DNA of 64,000 nucleotides. Origin: Ceratopteris richardii (taxonomy: Eukaryota > Streptophyta > Polypodiopsida > Polypodiales > Pteridaceae). A model generated the notes under the pieces. That model saw only the letters and a list, made by a program, of their open reading frames with translations. It was not told the origin of the DNA and did no database searches. How positions within the stretch are numbered: the first letter of the stretch is position 1; the number at the start of each line of letters is the position of its first letter. The stretch lies in NCBI GenBank assembly GCA_020310875.1, contig CM035423.1:126169664-126233663 (forward strand), written 5' to 3'. The position numbers and the translations under genes were made by a program. Of the stretch, positions 58,641-64,000 are shown one piece after another.

Positions 58641-59200
58641 CATTCTAATTCAGACCCAATGCATTTATTATGAGAAAATGCCTACTATCAAAGAAATCAT
58701 GATTATTGCAACCACAAGGAATTGGAAGATATATCAGATGTTAAGAATGCTTTCTTGAATGGATTGATGTTAGAGGAGTTATACATGGCTCAACTCACTG
58801 GTTTTTAAGATCCAAATCCTATTTGAGTATCTTCATGTTAATAAGATAATTATATGGATGGAAGAAAGCCCCACGGGCTTAGAACCATAGGTTGATTAAA
58901 TGCATGCAAGATAAATGTTTCATAGTAAGCAAGGTAGATCCTTCCTTGTTTATAAAGAAGTCACATGGAGAGCTGATATACCTTCATGTATATCTTTATG
59001 AAATTATCTTGATGGGTAATGATGTTGAAGGCTTGATAAATTTCAAGCTTCAAATGAAAGAAGAATTCAAAATCAGTGATCTATGGTATCTCACATACTT
59101 CCTTCAATTGGAATTAATCTATAAAGAACATGGTATATAACTTACTCAAAAGAAAAACATCAAAAGACCTATGTTTTGAAAAGAGAGAAGTTCGTTTTAT
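58641..59200 (+). mobile_element. Ty1/copia RT fragment
   Basis: From about 58735 the DNA reads DVKNAFLNGLMLEELYM, then the open stretch 58892-59140 reads VDPSLFIKKSHGELIYL, YEIILMGNDVEG, MKEEFKISDLWYLTYFLQLEL and YKEHGI, then LTQKKNIK. This is the middle of a copia reverse transcriptase. Old fragment with several breaks; no LTR recognised. Confidence 0.8.
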
Positions 59201-59329
59201 ATTTTCCTTCACTTATTATCTTTCAAATTTGATCACGTATGTTCTAGTAAGACTCTCCATGGCATAATAAAGCTTTTGTAAGCTAAGGAAAAGCAAGATA
59301 TGTAGTTATAGGTAGCTTTATCATGCGCT

Positions 59330-59915
59330 CGACAATTTTAGGATTCCACAAGTGCTCAAGTTCTACATATAGAGTGCTTAGGGTTTATACTAGTACTTCT
59401 TGACTTCATTCCTTTCGAGTATGAAAAATTAGTGAGCATTCAATCCTTTCTTAGGCTTCAAAGTTCCAAAAAAACCCCAACCATAGAAAACATGAGAATT
59501 GGCTCTATAAAAACTTTGTAGGATTAAATCCCACGTTTTTATGGCTGGGATTTCTTAGCTTCTGTAAGCTTATGGAAGGCTCGATTTTTAGTTACATGTA
59601 GCTAAACCAAGATCTCAACAAGCATAAACTTACATTAGTAATAAAGGTTTACATATAGACTGCATAGGGTTTATATCTGCACTTGGCCTCATTCTCTTTA
59701 AATTTGGACTCTTTCTAAGCCTAGAACCCTCATATAGGCTTCAAAATGCCAAAAATTTGCCTACCAAAAAAACATGGGATTCAGCCTTGCAAATTCTTTA
59801 TAGCCCTGAATATCGCGTCTCTATGGCTGGGGCTATTTTTGCACATATAAGCCTTGTAGAGGCATAGAAATGGATTTTAGAAATCATTCATTTGCATATA
59901 AAGTGTGGTGGCTTG
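59330..59915. repeat. Diverged direct duplication, about 300-bp unit
   Basis: Unit 1 about 59340-59620 and unit 2 about 59640-59910 share, in order: ACATATAGA-TGC-TAGGGTTTATA, CACTT-or-TACTT plus CATTC, TAGGCTTCAAA-T-CCAAAAA, ATGGCTGGG-TTT, and TAAGC near the end. Heavily diverged, non-coding. Confidence 0.5.
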
Positions 59916-60955
59916 CATAAGTGAACATGGTCTATACATATGTTAGTAATAGGGCAAAAGAGATTTCCAAAGTCTTCATAATCACAAGAAACATATTTTG
60001 CATTGTTCAAACATTACTAAACTCACAATGCATTACACAACATATAAAAACAAACATTTATCGATTCAAAAGCTTACATCAATTCTCAGTTGCCTTAAAT
60101 TTCTCAACAATTTACTTTCTCCTTTGGACGATTGTGGCAAGTGGTAGGTTAATACAGATTTCGAAATTATATTAGGCTCTTGCAATCCAAGACCCATGGC
60201 AATACCTATTTTTCCTAGTACCTTTCCTCTAAAGTCAACTTTGAGAGCAGTTACAACTAGAGATTTTTTAACAAAAATGACACAATTAGTGCCTTGGATA
60301 ATTTTAGACAAACACAAAACTTTGCTCAATGTCTTCAAGCATAAGGTCATGAAGTGCCCATCAGGAGTTTAATCTTTATGAAGGATGAAAAAATCAGCCT
60401 TTCACAAATTTCCGATGTAGTCTTCCATGGATGAACCACTGCCATGAGAACAATCCCCATCAAATCTTGCAACAAACTTGTCCACTTCAACGGCTTCTTG
60501 TTAGAGAAGAAAATGACAAGTTCAAGTTCCAATCTTATTAAGTTAAATTACTAAATTCCTTAATACCACTTACATCATGAAGCATGTCTTCTTCTTCCTA
60601 TTGAGATATCAAGCTCAACATGTGATGATCGAGGATGACACATATTACATTTTTATTTCTCTAACCTGTATAGTGGTCATGTCGGTATATGTCAGGGATA
60701 CTTTGATGAGCTTTACTAGATTCATCTATGGAGAGTGGTGGCACACTTGTTTCTTTCTAGCTCATTCCTTCGCAAACATTGGGTTCTTCCTTATGTAATG
60801 TTCTTTATATATTGCACTAGTTGTATTGTTGTATTAGGTCATTCTTCTATATTCCTTTTATGTAATAGAAGAAGAAGATCATTATTCCTTGCTTCAATCT
60901 GTGTGTGATCCTCTTTGAGTGTGAGAGTGTGTGAGTGAGCTCTCTTCCTTATCTC
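59916..60955. other. Spacer and probable LTR upstream of the copia gag
   Basis: No gene recognised in 59916-60560. The part leading to 60955 ends in a primer site and has an LTR-like 3' end (TGTGTGATCCTCTTTGAGTG, CTCTCTTCC). The LTR start is not clear. Candidate TG starts exist between about 60580 and 60800. Confidence 0.4.
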
Positions 60956-60967
60956 TTGATATCAGAG
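60956..60967 (+). promoter_or_regulatory. Primer binding site, tRNA-iMet-like
   Basis: TGATATCAGAGC, one mismatch from the standard initiator-Met site. A copia gag follows about 350 bp on. Confidence 0.65.
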
Positions 60968-62003
60968 CCAGTGTTGTAGAGAGCTTGTGGAGCTGACAGT
61001 GAAGAGTATGCAAGAATGGTGGAGAAAGCATGATTCACAAATGACCTCAAATTGCTACGAAATTTTGGAGCCATAATTACCTTGATTTCGAGTTTGCAAG
61101 ATCGAGCCCCATAAAAATCAAGTTAGTTTGCAAAAATATAACTTACATTATGTTTGGAAACATTCAAATATTCTAGATCCAAATTTTCAAACGATTCTGT
61201 CTATTGTTGATACAGGAAAACTGTACTTTTATGAGATCAAACTGTCACGTCATAGTGTGACATTATTCTAGCAGAAGTACTACTTCTAATGTTTTTTTAG
61301 TGTTGCAAATTCCTACAAAAATGGCAAGTGTAGATGGAATGATTCAGCTTATAAGAGATAAGATAGACAAAAGCTACTTCCATGCTTGGAGATTTAGAAT
61401 GACAAATTTCCTAGTGGGAAAGGCATACTGGAAGTACATCAAAGGATAGAACAAAAATGCTCCATAGTTCCTAGAGAAGAGTCGGACTCTAGACTAGTTA
61501 AGAGTATATGAAGAATGGAATCAAGGAGCATGGGAGGTAATGTATTGGCTATTTTTTAGCATACATGATAGCATGATTGGGCACATACAAGATGCCAAGA
61601 CTCATAAAGAGGCTTGGAACAATATGGTCACATTGTATGAGATCAATACAAAGGCACAAAAATTGCAACTCAACATTGAGTTGCATACACTAGAGAAAAG
61701 GGACATGTTGGTAAGTGGCTACATCCTAAAAATCAAAAGAATATGTGAGTCACTTCCATCTTTTAGCACGAATGTAGATGATGATGATGATGATGATAAG
61801 GTGGAAGTGTGTCTCCGTGGTTCAAGAGATGCACATACGCAGTTCAAAACTTCTATTAAGGCCAGGGAAAATATTCCAAATTTTTTTGATCTAGTGTCCA
61901 TGGTGATTATTAAAGAGAAGAATCTTGATGATGACTCAAACTCCCAAGGAAACCTAGCTCTCAGAAGGTATTCTGTGTTAAAAATATGCAAGCTTCAATT
62001 GTG
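60968..62003 (+). mobile_element. Ty1/copia fossil: leader and gag part
   Basis: The gag starts at the ATG at 61321 (MASVDGMIQ) with SYFHAWRFRMTNFLVGKAYW. The open stretch 61540-62004 reads AKTHKEAWNNMVTLYE, QLNIELHTLEKRDMLVSGYILKIKRICESL and LRGSRDAHTQFKTSI, typical of copia gag. It ends before a zinc knuckle. Old, with a few breaks. Confidence 0.75.
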
Positions 62004-62679
62004 AAGCTTAGTTTTCAAGTCATGCATCTCATTAGTTTTATTGTATCATCTATTTTTCACTTAGTTTAGTTCTCTCTTGTGTAGAGCCCCACCTCCTATC
62101 TCATTTAAATTATGAGCATAGATTATAAGAGAGCTTTAGTCAAGTGAACAAAGCTGAAATCATACATGGATGAGATCGCAAGCTTCTATATGTGCTTGCA
62201 CATGAATTTTGGTGAGAAAAGTAAGGAAATCAACTACCAAAACTGAAGCGCTTACTTTTGGAGTGATTGGAGCCAAAGAAAAGGAGAAATTAGCTCATAT
62301 GTGATTGAGAGAACTCTCTCTAACTACCCTACCTCTTCAGCCCATTGAGGATTCACTCTCTACACTCTATATAAAGAGGAATGCAACACACTACTTCCTT
62401 GAGATCCTCTTAGCAACAAAAGTATCCATATTGTCCTCCTTGTCATTGTGATGAATGTTAGAACTATTCTCATTGTGTAGAGAAGCATTCACTATACTCT
62501 CACACACTATGGAGTGATATGTGATTCATATTTTCATTGTAGAGTTTTGATCATTAAGCTTTATGCTTGTTACATAATCTCTCTCTCTCTCACATTGTTA
62601 ATTGAAGGAGTATTGAATTATAATTATGGTTTTGGGAATTATAATATATGTGCTTTTAAGTCCAAGTAGAATTTCTCAA
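62004..62679 (+). other. Spacer with a promoter-like TATA (possible LTR)
   Basis: Non-coding. TATATAAAG lies at 62368-62376 in the context CACTCTATATAAAGAGG, followed by pyrimidine-rich and CATTGTG-type DNA to 62600, as in plant LTRs. No clear LTR ends or primer site found. Confidence 0.35.
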
Positions 62680-63545
62680 TTATCATTCTTGGTGTGAACT
62701 TTATGAGCATGCAAATTAGAGATACTAAGAATTTTTTCTAGGACTCCCACTTATAGAAGGGTAATTTGCACAGGCGCTCAAATCTGGTGTAGAGATTCAA
62801 ATTCAATAATCTTTGTTCAATATTAAAGTGCATTGAATTTAATTTTAGCTACAAGTTGAATCACTGAGTTCTCATGTTTGGTTTGGATTGTATGAGTGTT
62901 CAAAGTAGAGGTATTGAGCATTGTTTCTAGGGCTTCCACTTATAGAAGGCTAATTTGTAGAGGGTCTCAAATCTGATATAGGGATCCAAATTGGGTAATC
63001 TTTGTTGGATATTCTTTCATTTGCAAGTTAAATCATTCAAGGCTCATTTTTGGTGTGGAGTTTATGAGTATATAAAGCAGACATACTGAGCATTGTTGTC
63101 AGGGTTCCCAAGTGCTTGAATAAAGTTATAGTGCTCCCAGGGGTACTGAGCATTATTCCCAGGGCTCCCAAGTTTTGGATTTTATGAGTATACAAAGTAG
63201 GGGTACTAAGCATTGCTCCCAAGGCTCCCAAGTGTTAGAATAAAGTTACAATGAGGTAATTTGTAGAGACTCTCATTTAGGTAACCAAATGGGATGAAAT
63301 TTGTTGGATATAAAAGTACATTATATGTACTTTCATTTGCAAGTTGAGTCATTCAATTATCATTTATGAGTGTACAAAGTAAGGATACTGAGCATTGTTC
63401 CTAGGTGTTGTGACTTGTAGAGGCCCTAAAATTTGATCTAGTGATCCAAATTGAGTGAAATTGGCTTCTATTGCCAAGTTGAATCATGCAATTAGCTTTT
63501 GTAATTTGGATTTTATGATTGTTTAAAGTCAGGGGTATTTGACAA
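62680..63545. repeat. Degenerate tandem array around a GAGCATTGTTCCCAGGGCT motif
   Basis: Six to seven copies of a unit whose core reads TATGAGTRTACAAAGTAG, then RGTACTGAGCATTGTTCC and then AGGGCTCCCAAG. Cores lie near 62725, 62910, 63080, 63145, 63205 and 63385, with a vestige near 63530. Long units (about 180 bp) also carry AATTTGTAGAG, CTCAAATYTG, GATCCAAATTGGGT and TTCATTTGCAAGTT. Short units (about 60 bp) lack these, so the array is made of nested periods. No coding capacity. Confidence 0.85.
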
Positions 63546-64000
63546 AACTAGAATTTGGTGAAATTAAAGTAAGTAACTTGAGAACTTGATTTCTCTTAAT
63601 CTAGAAAAGCAACCGGAATGCTTTCACTTGGACTAGGCTTTTTGGAATATGTAGATGATGTTTCATTGATGAGTGGTAATTTTATGCTTTTGTGATGTAT
63701 GCATGCTAAACATGACCCCGTGTGAAGCTTTGATATGCAAGTTGTTTGAGGACAATGATGCATGAAAGAGTGCTTCACAATTAAAATTCAATATTCAAAG
63801 ATCCTTGTGAGGTTGTGAGCTTATTTACACTTTTCCATCAACACACCATGCTCACCCTCTTTTGCTCCATCAGTGGTGTCAGCACTTATTTGCTCCAACA
63901 TTCTACGTTGGCAAAGGAAGAGGCAGAGGTAGAGTTTTCAGAATTGGAAGAGGAAATAGTAACCAAGACCAAGGTTAACATTAGAATCATGCAGAGGTAG
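63546..64000 (+). other. Window end, no secure gene
   Basis: The last open stretch (63815-64000, non-ATG start, open to the window edge) is unrecognised. In a neighbouring frame 63908-63965 reads GKGRGRGRVFRIGRGN, reminiscent of the RGG-rich part of the copia C gag, so a copia gag may begin here. Too short to call. Confidence 0.25.

Noticed and set aside
63815-64000. Start of a host gene at the right edge
   Set aside because: The frame has no ATG and is open only because the window ends. A neighbouring frame looks like an RGG-type gag scrap, so no call is made.

Overview
This is a retrotransposon-dominated stretch of plant nuclear DNA. The evidence is copia and Ty3/gypsy elements primed from plant-type initiator-Met and Asp tRNA sites, a CACTA (En/Spm) relic with a DUF4216-like segment, AT-rich spacers and a very high density of nested and decayed elements. 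I found no convincing host gene. The make-up (a 17.4 kb Tat/Athila-like gypsy element, many old copia fragments, and a WSDG/GEHDGAGA coding relic that I associate mainly with non-flowering plants) suggests a large-genome, possibly non-angiosperm land plant such as a fern, lycophyte or gymnosperm. That placement is an inference.

Layout. 0-4.4 kb: AT-rich spacer, a 349-bp tandem repeat, a decayed transposase-like coding relic split by a TA-rich minisatellite, and a small LTR with a primer site. 4.7-6.3 kb: a CACTA relic that runs into an almost perfect inverted repeat (434-bp arms, 126-bp loop). 6.4-11.5 kb: TG-rich simple sequence, a lone LTR with primer site, and a copia gag-PR-IN fossil. 11.5-12.0 kb: an LTR with a perfect heat-shock element and a tRNA-like segment. 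13.4-18.5 kb: a copia element on the minus strand with both LTRs and a target duplication (AGACT). 20.0-22.5 kb: two copies of another LTR facing away from each other with matching CAAAG outer flanks, with a second heat-shock-element LTR between them. 22.5-29.2 kb: two abutting copia fossils. 29.3-29.7 kb: mirrored (TA)n/(TG)n microsatellites. 31.2-34.4 kb: an older minus-strand relative of the 13.4 kb copia. 34.4-36.6 kb: an old gypsy gag relic. 36.6-39.8 kb: a copia fossil with 5' LTR, primer site and gag.

39.9-57.3 kb holds the main item: a young giant Tat/Athila-like Ty3/gypsy element (17,393 bp) with 661-bp LTRs differing at about six sites, target duplication AGATG, a tRNA-Asp primer site and a polypurine tract. 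Its leader carries about 29 copies of a palindromic CCATCGCGA motif. Its gag-pol has three CX2CX3HX4C knuckles, two separate retropepsin-like domains and two HHCC integrase fingers. A third, intact 1,503-aa ORF of unknown function follows and ends inside the 3' LTR. The element sits in the antisense strand of the gag of an older relative, whose two parts flank it.

57.3-64.0 kb: the rest of that older gag, a copia RT scrap, a diverged duplication, a copia 5' end with gag, a TATA-bearing spacer, and a degenerate tandem array at 62.7-63.5 kb. Apart from ORF3 and most of the large gypsy, everything coding here is a fossil. The 'genes' are parts of selfish elements rather than a cooperating host pathway.
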